A stretch of 64,000 nucleotides of DNA from NCBI GenBank assembly GCA_021151485.1, contig JAGKXB010000009.1:15027-79026 (forward strand), in the 5' to 3' direction. A program made the translations under genes and the position numbers. The notes below the pieces were generated by a model, which was given only the letters and a program-made list of their open reading frames with translations, was not told the origin of the DNA and did no database searches. This DNA is from Oxalobacteraceae bacterium. GTDB lineage: Bacteria; Pseudomonadota; Gammaproteobacteria; Burkholderiales; Burkholderiaceae_D. Below are positions 28,818-37,848 of this stretch, one piece after another (the stretch's first letter is position 1; the number at the start of each line of letters is the position of its first letter).

Positions 28818-29132
28818 CTAAAAGACATAATCCATACACTGCCGATCTTCCCGCACAGCCGTGATGAATGGCTTCAACGCCTGGTGCTGTGGATGATCCT
28901 GATATGCATCCAATGCGGCTTTATCAACAAATACCGAATACAGCACCACATCAAACGTGGCTTCCAAACCTACTTGTTGACTGCTAGATGCCAACGCGGT
29001 TTCAAATGCCAATATGCCTGGCACGATATTGGCGCAGGCGTCGAGCAGGGTTTTCATTTTTAAGGCGTTGCTGGCTTTGTCAGCGCCTTCTGCGTGCTCT
29101 TTTAATTTCCACATGACGATGTGTTTAATCAT
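28818..29132 (-). CDS. Dabb (stress-responsive A/B barrel) domain protein
   Basis: 104 residues beginning MIKHIVMWKLKEHAEG, a typical Dabb N-terminus, and ending with a YQDHPQHQALKPFITAV segment. Members form dimeric ferredoxin-like barrels; functions vary and are mostly unknown. AAGGG lies 8 nt upstream of ATG 29132. It is 40 bp upstream of the SDR gene on the same strand, a likely two-gene unit. Confidence 0.85.
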   Translation of the reverse strand: MIKHIVMWKLKEHAEGADKASNALKMKTLLDACANIVPGILAFETALASSSQQVGLEATFDVVLYSVFVDKAALDAYQDHPQHQALKPFITAVREDRQCMDYVF

Positions 29133-29321
29133 TGTTATTACCCTTTTGTTTGATCTATTTATTGATCGATTATTCAAAAATTCAAAACGCGGGCAATTTT
29201 ACCTATGTCTGTAAAATGGGTGGATAGATAAATCCAGACTCGCTATGAATACCCATTGCTTCCACAAATATAGACGGTAATACTGAGAAATTTAAAGCCG
29301 GCTGGAAGGGTAAACTCAAAA

Positions 29322-29417
29322 CCGTCGTCCCCGAATGCTTTAGTCGGGGACCCAGTGTCTTTTAGTAGCAAACAACGAAAGACACTGGATTCCCGCCTAA
29401 ACCCGCGGGAACGACGG
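29322..29417. repeat. Composite palindromic repeat, copy A
   Basis: Outer ends CCGTCGTCC and GGAACGACGG; inside are a CCCCGA/TCGGGG hairpin, a CCAGTGTCTTT/AAAGACACTGG hairpin and a CCCGC/GCGGG hairpin. It lies directly upstream of selO, and its sequence stays open in the selO frame, which inflates the apparent N-terminus. Confidence 0.92.
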
Positions 29418-29489
29418 AAATTAATTAAAACAGGAATCAAACGCGTGGCCAATAAAGAAATCGCAAAAATAACTAACCGTTTATCACAT

Positions 29490-30968
29490 ATGGATGAGCT
29501 GATTTTTGATCATTCATTTGCCACCTTACCGCCGCAATTCTTCACCCGCGTGGTGCCAACACCCATGCCTGCGCCTTATTTGGTCGCAAGCAGTCCATCC
29601 GCTGCTGCCATGATAGGCATAGATCACGCGGCATTTTCTGATGACGATTTCATCGTCAGCTTTGTTGGCAATCACATTCCTGCTAAAGCGCAACCACTGG
29701 CAGCGGTTTATTCTGGTCATCAATTTGGTGTCTGGGCAGGTCAATTAGGCGACGGCCGTGCAATATTGCTAGGTGATGTTGCCAGCAAGGATGGAGTACG
29801 GATGGAATTGCAATTGAAAGGCGCAGGTCGCACGCCCTATTCCCGCATGGGAGATGGCCGAGCGGTATTGCGTTCATCAATTCGAGAATTTCTCTGCTCG
29901 GAAGCCATGGCTGCGCTAGGCATTCCTACTTCACGTGCTTTATGCATCATGGGCTCTGACTTGCCCGTCATGCGTGAAACAGTGGAAAGCGCAGCGGTTG
30001 TCACCCGCATGGCACCCAGCTTTATCCGCTTTGGCTCGTTTGAGCATTGGACGCATAGCACACATAACAATCATCAATCCGCATTACAAACCTTGTCAGA
30101 TTATGTGATCGACCAGTTTTATCCCGCCCTGCGCGATGCTCCCCAACCTTATGTCGCTTTGTTAAGGGAAGTCACACGCCGCACGGCGCACCTGGTTGCG
30201 CAATGGCAGGCGGTGGGTTTTATGCATGGCGTGTTAAATACCGACAATATGTCGATTCTAGGACTGACGCTGGATTACGGCCCATTTGGCTTTATGGAAG
30301 CATTCGACCCGCATCACATTTGCAATCACAGCGATCAGCACGGACGTTACGCCTATCACATGCAACCACAAATCGGATACTGGAATTGTTACGCCCTAGG
30401 CCAGGCATTGCTGCCGTTGATAGGCGATGTAGAGGAAGCGCAAGCTGCTCTCGCTATTTATCCCATCGAATACAAAAACAAAATAGATGCCCTATGGCAT
30501 GCCAAATTGGGCTTGACGACGCAATTGCCGGATGACGATCAGCTGATTGCCAACATGTTTAGCATGATGCAAAGCAATCACGTTGATTTCACGCAATTTT
30601 TCCGGCGCTTAAGTCAGGTACAAACTTCTAATGTAGACAACAATAACAGCGATACAGCTTTACGTGATTCGATGTTGGATAGAGCTGCTTTCGACAGCTG
30701 GGCAGCGCAATATCGGCAACGTTTACAACAAGAAAACAGCGTCGATAAAGCACGCAAAGAAGCCATGAACAGCATCAATCCCAAATACGTGTTGCGTAAC
30801 TATTTGGCACAAATTGCGATAGAAAAAGCGCAAAACAAAGATTTCTCAGAAATTGAAACCTTGTTGAATATTCTTTCCCGCCCATATGATGAGCAGCCGG
30901 AAGCCGAACAATACGCCGCACTGCCACCAGATTGGGCAAGTCACCTGGAAGTCAGTTGTTCCTCATAA
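29490..30968 (+). CDS. selO: SelO/YdiU family protein AMPylase
   Basis: About 492 residues. SelO is a pseudokinase-fold enzyme that transfers AMP to protein hydroxyls and is linked to redox stress. Family motifs: YSGHQFGVWAGQLGDGRA, LKGAGRTPYSRMGDGRAVLR, HGVLNTDNMSILGLT and DYGPFGFM. I start at ATG 29490 (MDELIFDHSF), the family N-terminus; the 45 open codons upstream come from the palindromic repeat at 29322-29417. It begins the selO-msrB-yciB string, compatible with an oxidative stress theme. Confidence 0.94.
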   Translation: MDELIFDHSFATLPPQFFTRVVPTPMPAPYLVASSPSAAAMIGIDHAAFSDDDFIVSFVGNHIPAKAQPLAAVYSGHQFGVWAGQLGDGRAILLGDVASKDGVRMELQLKGAGRTPYSRMGDGRAVLRSSIREFLCSEAMAALGIPTSRALCIMGSDLPVMRETVESAAVVTRMAPSFIRFGSFEHWTHSTHNNHQSALQTLSDYVIDQFYPALRDAPQPYVALLREVTRRTAHLVAQWQAVGFMHGVLNTDNMSILGLTLDYGPFGFMEAFDPHHICNHSDQHGRYAYHMQPQIGYWNCYALGQALLPLIGDVEEAQAALAIYPIEYKNKIDALWHAKLGLTTQLPDDDQLIANMFSMMQSNHVDFTQFFRRLSQVQTSNVDNNNSDTALRDSMLDRAAFDSWAAQYRQRLQQENSVDKARKEAMNSINPKYVLRNYLAQIAIEKAQNKDFSEIETLLNILSRPYDEQPEAEQYAALPPDWASHLEVSCSS

Positions 30969-31014
30969 ACATGTTCATACCCCCATCCCTTCATACCGTT
31001 AAAAAGGAAATACG

Positions 31015-31413
31015 ATGAGCAAACGCAAAATCATCAAAAGCGATCAAGAATGGCGCGCCAGCCTGACGCCTATGGAATACGAAGTCACACGTCATGCCGC
31101 GACCGAACCAGCTTTTAGCGGACGTTATTGGGATCATCATGAACACGGCATTTATACCTGCGTATGTTGCGGCACCCCGCTGTTTGCATCCGATGCCAAA
31201 TTCGATTCCGGCTGCGGCTGGCCCAGCTATTTCACCGCGCTCGATCCCGACGCCATCATCATGCAAACGGACCGCAGTCATGGCATGATGCGCACTGAAA
31301 TTATTTGCAAGATTTGCGATGCGCACTTGGGGCATGTGTTTCCTGATGGTCCACCACCCACTGGATTACGCTATTGCATCAACTCAGCATCCTTACATTT
31401 CACTCCGAAATAA
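31015..31413 (+). CDS. msrB: Peptide methionine-R-sulfoxide reductase
   Basis: 132 residues. Zinc cysteines are in [11 protein letters not shown] and [12 protein letters not shown]; the catalytic cysteine is in [19 protein letters not shown] is intact. It reduces methionine R-sulfoxide in proteins. AAAAAGGAAA precedes the ATG. It follows selO by 46 bp and precedes yciB by 18 bp. Confidence 0.97.
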   Translation: MSKRKIIKSDQEWRASLTPMEYEVTRHAATEPAFSGRYWDHHEHGIYTCVCCGTPLFASDAKFDSGCGWPSYFTALDPDAIIMQTDRSHGMMRTEIICKICDAHLGHVFPDGPPPTGLRYCINSASLHFTPK

Positions 31414-31431
31414 AGAAAGTACAACACCAAC

Positions 31432-32052
31432 ATGAAATTTTTATTCGACCTTTTCCCCGTCATCCTCTTTTTTGGCATGTTCAAATGGAGCGAAGGCCAC
31501 CCAGACGCTGCCCAAGCATTTGCCAACGACTACCTATCCAGCTTTGTATCTGGTGGCGTAGTATCCGCCACCCAAGCGCCTATCCTGCTAGCAACGGCTA
31601 TTACCATCATCGCCAACGTCGGGCAAATTGTCTACTTGCTGCTAAAAGGTAAAAAAGTCGATGCTCCGCTCTGGATGTCGCTCATCATCGTCGGCTTGTT
31701 TGGCGGCGCCACCATTTATTTCCACAATGAAGCCTTCATCAAATGGAAACCAAGCATTCTGTACTGGTGTTTTGCGGCAGCGTTGTTCGTCAGCCAAACC
31801 GTCTTTAAAAAGAACCTCATCCGCAAGATGATGGAGCAACAAGTCAGCTTGCCCGAAACAGCCTGGCAACAACTGAATTGGGCCTGGGTGCTGTTCTTTG
31901 CCGCGATGGGGATTGTGAATTTGTACGTGGCATTTAATTTTTCTACCGCAGCCTGGGTCAACTTTAAGTTGTTTGGCTTTATGGGATTGATGCTGGTATT
32001 TATCATCGCCCAAAGCGTTTTTTTGGCTAAACATATTAAGACCAAGCCTTGA
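31432..32052 (+). CDS. yciB: Inner-membrane septation protein YciB/IspZ
   Basis: 206 residues with five predicted membrane segments; family start [14 protein letters not shown] and later [11 protein letters not shown] and [18 protein letters not shown] are characteristic. It affects cell envelope and septation. Usual order msrB-yciB-bolA is kept, though a palindromic repeat separates it from bolA. Confidence 0.94.
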   Translation: MKFLFDLFPVILFFGMFKWSEGHPDAAQAFANDYLSSFVSGGVVSATQAPILLATAITIIANVGQIVYLLLKGKKVDAPLWMSLIIVGLFGGATIYFHNEAFIKWKPSILYWCFAAALFVSQTVFKKNLIRKMMEQQVSLPETAWQQLNWAWVLFFAAMGIVNLYVAFNFSTAAWVNFKLFGFMGLMLVFIIAQSVFLAKHIKTKP

Positions 32053-32094
32053 GTAGCTCACTTCTTTCGTGAAATTCACAGTCATAACTCTCCT

Positions 32095-32178
32095 CCGTCG
32101 TTCCCGCAGTTTTAGGCGGGAACCCAGCGACTTTGCCGTTTTAACGCCACTAGATTCCGCCCTACGCGGGAATGACGG
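32095..32178. repeat. Composite palindromic repeat, copy B
   Basis: Begins CCGTCGTTCCCGC and ends GCGGGAATGACGG, with a TTTAGGCGGGAACC half-site and a less regular centre. It occupies most of the gap between yciB and bolA. Confidence 0.9.
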
Positions 32179-32204
32179 AAATAAGTGTTTGGCTTAATAA
32201 AACC

Positions 32205-32486
32205 ATGAACCGTATAGACAACATCCAAACCCGTTTAAAAAACACCCTTTCCCCCTTGGAATGCGCACTAGAAGATGAATCCGCATTACACGCCGGTCAC
32301 CCTGGCGCAGCTTCAGGCGGTGGACATTACCGTTTACGCTTGGTTTGCCATCAATTTGAAGGATTGTCGCTCGTCGCGCGACATAGGCTAGTGTATGATG
32401 CCGTGCGCGATTTGATGCAAACAGATATCCATGCTCTTGCCATCGTTGCATTGGCGCCGTCTGAAATAGCGCACATTCCAGATTAA
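32205..32486 (+). CDS. bolA: BolA family protein
   Basis: 93 residues; family core GGHYRLRLVCHQFEGLSLVARHRLVY-type region (seen in part) with the conserved VxxxFxGxxxxxRHRxVY pattern. BolA proteins bind monothiol glutaredoxins and [2Fe-2S] clusters. Start ATG 32205 removes 11 codons that lie in a palindromic repeat. It precedes ppiC in the usual order. Confidence 0.9.
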   Translation: MNRIDNIQTRLKNTLSPLECALEDESALHAGHPGAASGGGHYRLRLVCHQFEGLSLVARHRLVYDAVRDLMQTDIHALAIVALAPSEIAHIPD

Positions 32487-32553
32487 AAACAGATTAACAA
32501 CAAACCTCGTTTCACTACCTTGTTATTTTTTACTTTCATTTAGGAAATACATA

Positions 32554-33330
32554 ATGACTTTAAGACCTGCTCGCTTGTTAGTAACCTTGTTTACCCTGGC
32601 TTCACTGCCTGCTTTTGCGCAAAACCTTGCGATTGTCAATGGCAAAGCTATCCCCTCCTCCCGTACTGAACTCATGGTCAAACAATTGTTGACACAAGGT
32701 CAAAAAGACACTCCACAATTACGTGGCATGATTAAAGACGAATTGATCAATCGTGAAATCTTGACTCAAGAAGCCGACAAATTGGGCTTAGGTACGACAC
32801 AAGAAGTCAAGGATCAACTGGAAATTGCACGCCAAGGCCTCGTCATTCGTGCATTAGTTAACGATTTCTTAAAGAAAAATCCTATCAAAGATGCAGAAAT
32901 CAAAGCTGAATATGACAAATTCAAAGCACAAGCTAGTGATCAGGAATATCACGCACGTCATATTTTGGTAGAAACTGAAGAGGAAGCCAGAACCATCATT
33001 GGCAAACTCAAAGCTGGTGAAAAATTTGAAGAATTAGCTAAACAATCCAAAGATCCAGGCTCTGCAGCGAACGGTGGTGATTTGGACTGGGCATCACCTG
33101 GCACGTTCGTTAAACCTTTCTCCGATGCAATGGTTGCATTGAAAAAAGGCAGTCTCACTGAAGTGCCAGTCAAAACACAATTTGGTTTCCACGTCATCAA
33201 ACTTGAAGACACACGCCCAGCGAAGGTTCCAAGTTTGGATGAAGTCAAACAACAAATTACTGAATTATTGCAACAGAAAAAGCTACAAGCTTTCCAAGAA
33301 GGCTTACGTAAAAAAGCAAAGGTTCAATAA
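32554..33330 (+). CDS. Periplasmic parvulin-type peptidyl-prolyl isomerase
   Basis: 258 residues with a signal peptide (cleavage after PAFA), an N-terminal SurA-like helical region and a parvulin domain at ~135-225 (YHARHILVETEEEA, GDLDWASPGTFVKPF, FGFHVIKLED). It assists folding of exported proteins. AGGAAA precedes the ATG. A strong terminator follows. Confidence 0.94.
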   Translation: MTLRPARLLVTLFTLASLPAFAQNLAIVNGKAIPSSRTELMVKQLLTQGQKDTPQLRGMIKDELINREILTQEADKLGLGTTQEVKDQLEIARQGLVIRALVNDFLKKNPIKDAEIKAEYDKFKAQASDQEYHARHILVETEEEARTIIGKLKAGEKFEELAKQSKDPGSAANGGDLDWASPGTFVKPFSDAMVALKKGSLTEVPVKTQFGFHVIKLEDTRPAKVPSLDEVKQQITELLQQKKLQAFQEGLRKKAKVQ

Positions 33331-33356
33331 TTTGCACAAAGTTACATAAAAAATTT

Positions 33357-33396
33357 AAAAACGGCGACTTAATCAAATTAAGCCGCCGTTTTTTAT
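33357..33396. terminator. Bidirectional terminator between ppiC gene and ABC transporter gene
   Basis: AAAACGGCGACTTAAT and ATTAAGCCGCCGTTTT pair with one bulge and a 3-nt loop, with a T-tract on the plus strand and A-run on the other side, serving two convergent genes. Confidence 0.9.
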
Positions 33397-33416
33397 ACAT
33401 GAATATTTTTAGAAAT

Positions 33417-35228
33417 TTACAAAGAATCTAAACGCCACTTCCCTTTCCCCAATATTTCCAACTCCTGCGTATGGAAATTCAACAAACTGCTCCGATGTCC
33501 CACACTGATTAACACAGCATCTGGCAATGATGTGCGCAGTAATTGATACATCGCGTGCTCTAACCCTTCATCCATCGCAGAACTGGCTTCATCCAAAAAC
33601 ACCACTTGAGGTTGCTGCAATAACACACGACCGATTGCCAAGCGCTGCTGTTCACCTAGGGACAAAATGCGTGTCCAATCATTCTCTTCATCTAAACGCG
33701 CGATCAAATGACTCAAATGACATTGTTTCAAGATTTCTACCACTTGATCATTTGTTGCGTTGACCTCATCGGAAAGTGCAGGGTAATACAAAGCAGCACG
33801 TAATGAGCCTAATGGCAAATAAGGTTTTTGCGGTAAAAATAGAGAAGTTTGATTCGCCTGATAAGACACTTTGCCATCAACGTAAGGCCATAAACCCGCA
33901 ATCGCACGTAGCAACGTAGTTTTGCCTACGCCCGATGCACCACGGATCAAAAGAGAGGCCGCGGCTGGCAAGGTGATGGTCAAATCCTCTACCAACACCA
34001 CATTGTCTGGCCGAGTAACGGTTAATCCTTGTATTGCAAATGTTGCCTGATTTAGGTTTGACTCATGCACATATTCTATTTTTGCACCGCTCAACTTTTC
34101 GGTTGCATCGATCAAATCCAGAAAACCCGTCAAACGATTCACCACTGCGCGGTAGCTAGCAAAGTCATCATAAGAGGTGCGGAAAAAAGACAAAGCATCC
34201 TGCACATGGCCAAACGATTGCGCTGTTTGCATCATGTCACCCAAGGTAATTTGCTTGTTCAGCAAACGTGGGGCTTGCACGATAAAAGGAAACACCACTG
34301 CAGCCTGGCTGACCACAAGGTTCAATCCCTGGAATTTCAGCGAACGGGAAACGATGTCCCACATGTTGGTAATCACATTGCCAAAACGTTTTAGCAAGTT
34401 GCTACGCTCGACAACTTCGCCACGGAAAAAGGCAATGCTTTCGCCATACTCACGTAAACGGATCAACGCATAACGAAAATCAGCGCTAAATTTTTCGCTC
34501 AAAAAACTTAAATTGATCAATGGCCGACCAACTTTGATGGCAAAAACCGTCGCTGTGATGACGTAGATATAAACCAAGAAAATCATCGCACGTGGGATTT
34601 CCACGCCCAACAATGACAAGGCACCCGACAAGCCCCACAAAATGATGCTAAACGCAAACAAAGACACGACGGCATCCAGCAAACCCATAGAAAGCGCCAA
34701 GGAACTGCTAACAAAAGTTGTCACATCCTGCTGAATACGTTGATCCGGGTTATCGGCATCTTCGGGCAAATATTGGCTGCGATAGTAGACCTGCTTATCC
34801 AGCCAGCGATCCATCAAACTATTGCTTAACCAAACGCGCCAATCGATGAGAAAAGCCTGGCGTACGTAGTAATTCAACAGCGCTCTTGCCACATGGATCG
34901 TAGCCAAAATACTAAAAATCATCAGCATGAACCAGAATGCCTTGGCATCTAATTTCTGCATGGCACTATAAAAACCGTTGTACCAAAACGAAAACAGCAC
35001 ATTCATGCGCACTGAAAACAGTGTCAGAAGAATAATAAATGCCAATCCAACAAGCGGTATTTTGCTACGAGAAGGATCAAAATAAGACCAGGTCAGACGC
35101 CGGAACTGCCTGCCCCACTCCGTAAAACGCCCCACCAGCACGACCGCAATACTCAAGCCGATCACACTGATGACAAACGCCTGCACCAACCACAGCAAAC
35201 TCGCCAATAACTCGTGACTCCAATCCAT
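33417..35228 (-). CDS. SbmA/BacA-type ABC transporter, fused permease and ATPase
   Basis: 603 residues. The N-terminal ~330 residues have six membrane segments of the SbmA/BacA (YddA, ABCD-like) type, with WRVWLSNSLMDRWLDKQVYYR and DNPDQRIQQDV characteristic. The C-terminal ATPase has RGASGVGKTTLLRA (Walker A), LSLGEQQRLAIGR (signature) and VVFLDEASSAMDE (Walker B). Relatives carry antimicrobial peptides, vitamin B12 or very long-chain acyl groups; the substrate here is unknown. It is a single-gene unit, convergent with ppiC. Confidence 0.9.
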   Translation of the reverse strand: MDWSHELLASLLWLVQAFVISVIGLSIAVVLVGRFTEWGRQFRRLTWSYFDPSRSKIPLVGLAFIILLTLFSVRMNVLFSFWYNGFYSAMQKLDAKAFWFMLMIFSILATIHVARALLNYYVRQAFLIDWRVWLSNSLMDRWLDKQVYYRSQYLPEDADNPDQRIQQDVTTFVSSSLALSMGLLDAVVSLFAFSIILWGLSGALSLLGVEIPRAMIFLVYIYVITATVFAIKVGRPLINLSFLSEKFSADFRYALIRLREYGESIAFFRGEVVERSNLLKRFGNVITNMWDIVSRSLKFQGLNLVVSQAAVVFPFIVQAPRLLNKQITLGDMMQTAQSFGHVQDALSFFRTSYDDFASYRAVVNRLTGFLDLIDATEKLSGAKIEYVHESNLNQATFAIQGLTVTRPDNVVLVEDLTITLPAAASLLIRGASGVGKTTLLRAIAGLWPYVDGKVSYQANQTSLFLPQKPYLPLGSLRAALYYPALSDEVNATNDQVVEILKQCHLSHLIARLDEENDWTRILSLGEQQRLAIGRVLLQQPQVVFLDEASSAMDEGLEHAMYQLLRTSLPDAVLISVGHRSSLLNFHTQELEILGKGKWRLDSL

Positions 35229-35316
35229 CTTGATACCTTTCTATCAAAAATTTTGCGGCAATTTTACGCTAGAACCACGCCTGCTCATGACAATGAAGAT
35301 AAAACTGATTGACCTT

Positions 35317-35354
35317 GTAGGGCGTCAATAAGCGCAGCGCTTATTCCACCCTAC
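35317..35354. repeat. Hairpin repeat of a second type
   Basis: GTAGGG...AATAAGCG and CGCTTATT...CCCTAC form an imperfect hairpin in the 276-bp gap upstream of the sulfate-binding gene. A related half (TAATACGCTGCGCTTATT) occurs at 50465-50482. The rest of the gap 35229-35504 is AT-rich and presumably holds the divergent promoters. Confidence 0.75.
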
Positions 35355-35504
35355 TTAGCTTAGAACCACACTCAATATAACCAAAACGCATATTAAAAAA
35401 CGAAATCATTCGTTCTGTTTATGATTAATCCCCCTTATTCTCATGTTTCTGAATTTTTCATGTCATGTTTTACATACCATTAATCACAACAAACGGAGAT
35501 TGCC

Positions 35505-36521
35505 ATGCTATTCAACTTGTCCAAAAAAGCATTATTTGCCGGTGCGTTGATCACCAGCGCAGTTTTGCCACACGCCTTTGCAGCCGATACCACGCTGCTG
35601 AATGTTTCCTACGATCCAACCAGAGAGCTGTATCAAGACGTCAACACCGCTTTCGCTAAAAGCTGGAAAGCCAAAACAGGCGACAACGTACAAATCAAGC
35701 AATCGCATGGCGGTTCCGGCAAACAAGGACGTGCAGTGATCGATGGTTTGGAAGCCGACGTGGTAACTTTAGCGTTAGCCTATGACATTGACGCAATCGC
35801 TCAACACAATCTGATCGCCAAAGACTGGCAAAAACGTTTAGCACACAACAGCTCCCCTTACACCTCTACCATCGTCTTTTTGGTACGCAAGGGCAATCCT
35901 AAAGGCATCAAAGATTGGAATGACCTGGTCAAACCTGGTGTTTCGGTCATCACACCGAATCCAAAAACATCTGGCGGCGCACGCTGGAACCATTTGGCAG
36001 CTTGGGGTTATGCCTTGAAACAACCTGGTGCGACTGAAGCAACGGCTAAAGAATTCATCAAAAAATTGTACAAAAACGTGCCGGTATTGGATTCCGGCGC
36101 CCGCGGCGCGACCACAACCTTCGTTGAGCGCGGCATCGGCGACGTATTAATCGCATGGGAAAACGAAGCTTTCTTGGCAATTAAAGAATTAGGCCCTGAA
36201 AAAGTAGAAATCGTTTCACCATCCATCAGTATCCTGGCTGAACCACCTGTCGCTGTCGTTGATAAAGTCGCTGACAAACGCGGCACCCGTAAAGTGGCAC
36301 AGGCTTATTTGAATTTCTTGTACACCGAAGAAGCACAAGAGTTGATTGCGAAGAATTACTACCGTCCAACATTAGAAAAAACGGCGAAGAAGTATGCAAA
36401 AGAGTTTCCAAAGATCAAGCTGTTTACCATAGCGCAGGTTTCTGGTGACTGGGCTAAGGCGCAAAAAACACATTTTGCGGATGGTGGTGTGTTTGATCAG
36501 GTTTATCAGCCAAGTAAGTAA
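35505..36521 (+). CDS. sbp: Periplasmic sulfate-binding protein
   Basis: 338 residues with a signal peptide (cleavage after HAFA). It matches the Sbp/CysP family: [50 protein letters not shown] and [15 protein letters not shown]. It binds sulfate for the CysUWA importer, which is not in the window. GGAG is well placed before ATG 35505. It heads the sulfur island with serine acetyltransferase, encapsulin and cysteine desulfurase. Orphan status here leaves open whether it serves a general sulfate importer. Confidence 0.95.
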   Translation: MLFNLSKKALFAGALITSAVLPHAFAADTTLLNVSYDPTRELYQDVNTAFAKSWKAKTGDNVQIKQSHGGSGKQGRAVIDGLEADVVTLALAYDIDAIAQHNLIAKDWQKRLAHNSSPYTSTIVFLVRKGNPKGIKDWNDLVKPGVSVITPNPKTSGGARWNHLAAWGYALKQPGATEATAKEFIKKLYKNVPVLDSGARGATTTFVERGIGDVLIAWENEAFLAIKELGPEKVEIVSPSISILAEPPVAVVDKVADKRGTRKVAQAYLNFLYTEEAQELIAKNYYRPTLEKTAKKYAKEFPKIKLFTIAQVSGDWAKAQKTHFADGGVFDQVYQPSK

Positions 36522-36545
36522 GAATAGCGCTACGCGAAATGAACG

Positions 36546-36649
36546 CACTGGATTCCCGCCTTCGCGGGAATGACGGTAATACGGGAAGTAGTTATCACCA
36601 AATACGTTAAAAACCGTCATCCCCGAGTGCTTTAGTCGGGGATCCAGTA
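36546..36649. repeat. Composite palindromic repeat, copy C (split)
   Basis: Two pieces: 36546-36576 (CACTGGATTCCCGC ... GCGGGAATGACGG) and 36613-36649 (CCGTCATCCCCGAG ... CGGGGATCCAGTAC). It looks like two half-elements in opposite order to the other copies, between the sulfate-binding and serine acetyltransferase genes. Confidence 0.85.
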
Positions 36650-36695
36650 CTCCCCCCTCGTGCGAAGCACGCCAATCTTAAAACGGCAAAAAGGA

Positions 36696-37655
36696 ATGAA
36701 TACGCATACCAAGCTCCAGCAGCAATGGAATCTTGAAGATGTCGTCGCAAAACTCAGGACTTCCAGAGAAGTTTCACACAAGATCCGACACCAAGGCCAT
36801 ATCCGAGAATTGCCGTCCAGAGATGCCTTAATTTCTGTACTCAATGGTTTATCCGCTGCCCTCTTCCCTACCCATTACGGCCAGCCCAATTTAAATGATG
36901 AAAACATCGATTATTTTGTTGGCAATACACTCAGCAATACGGTGTATATACTCAGCGAACAAATACGCCGTGGTTTGTTGTTTGTCTCTGAAAACGGGGC
37001 GGATACTAATATCGATACCCATCATCAAAAAGTCACGCAAATCACGCGCGATTTCATTGCCGAGTTACCTGCGATTCGTGCCTTATTAGTCAGTGATTTA
37101 CAAGCCGCGTTTCATGGTGACCCCGCAGCAACTAGCGTGTCTGAAGTATTGCTTTGCTATCCCGGCACGATTGCCATCATTTACTACCGACTAGCACATG
37201 CGCTGTATACGCTTGGCGCGACGTTTGTGGCGCGCATGATTTCTAACATTGCGCATTCACTGACCGGCATTGATATTCACCCAGGTGCCAGTATTGGCGC
37301 CAGTTTTTTCATCGATCACGGCACTGGCGTGGTGATCGGCGAAACCGCCGTCATTGGTCAGCATGTACGGCTTTATCAAGCTGTGACGCTGGGTGCTAAA
37401 CGTTTTCCAACGGACGAAAACGGCAATCTCATCAAAGGCAATACGCGCCACCCGATTGTGGAAGATCACGTCGTGATTTATGCCGGTGCCACGGTACTAG
37501 GGCGCATCACTATCGGATGCGGATCGACCATAGGAGGCAATGTCTGGCTGACGCAAAGCGTGCCGCCGTGCAGCAATATTTCACAGGCACAAATGCGTAC
37601 CGATCAGCAATTTATTAGTAGTCAGCAGCAAAAATCAGCAAGTAGCAATCATTAA
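36696..37655 (+). CDS. cysE: Serine O-acetyltransferase (SrpH/EpsC-like)
   Basis: About 319 residues. The C-terminal left-handed beta-helix carries the hexapeptide pattern IHPGASIGASFFIDHGTGVVIGETA, with the catalytic histidine in DHGTG and LYQAVTLGAK following. It makes O-acetylserine from serine and acetyl-CoA, the acceptor for sulfide in cysteine synthesis. Serine acetyltransferases of this long type (SrpH in cyanobacteria) are known partners of SrpI-type encapsulins. Start ATG 36696 has AAGGA almost touching it; GTG 36660, inside the repeat flank, is the alternative. Confidence 0.9.
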   Translation: MNTHTKLQQQWNLEDVVAKLRTSREVSHKIRHQGHIRELPSRDALISVLNGLSAALFPTHYGQPNLNDENIDYFVGNTLSNTVYILSEQIRRGLLFVSENGADTNIDTHHQKVTQITRDFIAELPAIRALLVSDLQAAFHGDPAATSVSEVLLCYPGTIAIIYYRLAHALYTLGATFVARMISNIAHSLTGIDIHPGASIGASFFIDHGTGVVIGETAVIGQHVRLYQAVTLGAKRFPTDENGNLIKGNTRHPIVEDHVVIYAGATVLGRITIGCGSTIGGNVWLTQSVPPCSNISQAQMRTDQQFISSQQQKSASSNH

Positions 37656-37682
37656 TCATCAACCGAAATTATCCATTAACCT

Positions 37683-37778
37683 CCGTCGTTCCCGCGGATT
37701 TAGGCGGGAACCCAGCGTCTTTCGTTGTTGACGACTAAAAGCCACTGGGTCCCCGACTAAAGCACTCGGGGACGACGG
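37683..37778. repeat. Composite palindromic repeat, copy D
   Basis: Begins CCGTCGTTCCCGCGG, ends CGGGGACGACGG, with a CCCGC/GCGGG hairpin first, a central AGCCACTGGGT region and a CCCCGA/TCGGGG hairpin last, i.e. inverted relative to copy A. It separates the serine acetyltransferase from the encapsulin gene. Confidence 0.92.
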
Positions 37779-37848
37779 GAAATTAAGGCTAATGGACAAT
37801 CTTGGATCAACAATCCCATCAATCATTAACCCAACAGGAACCATCGAT

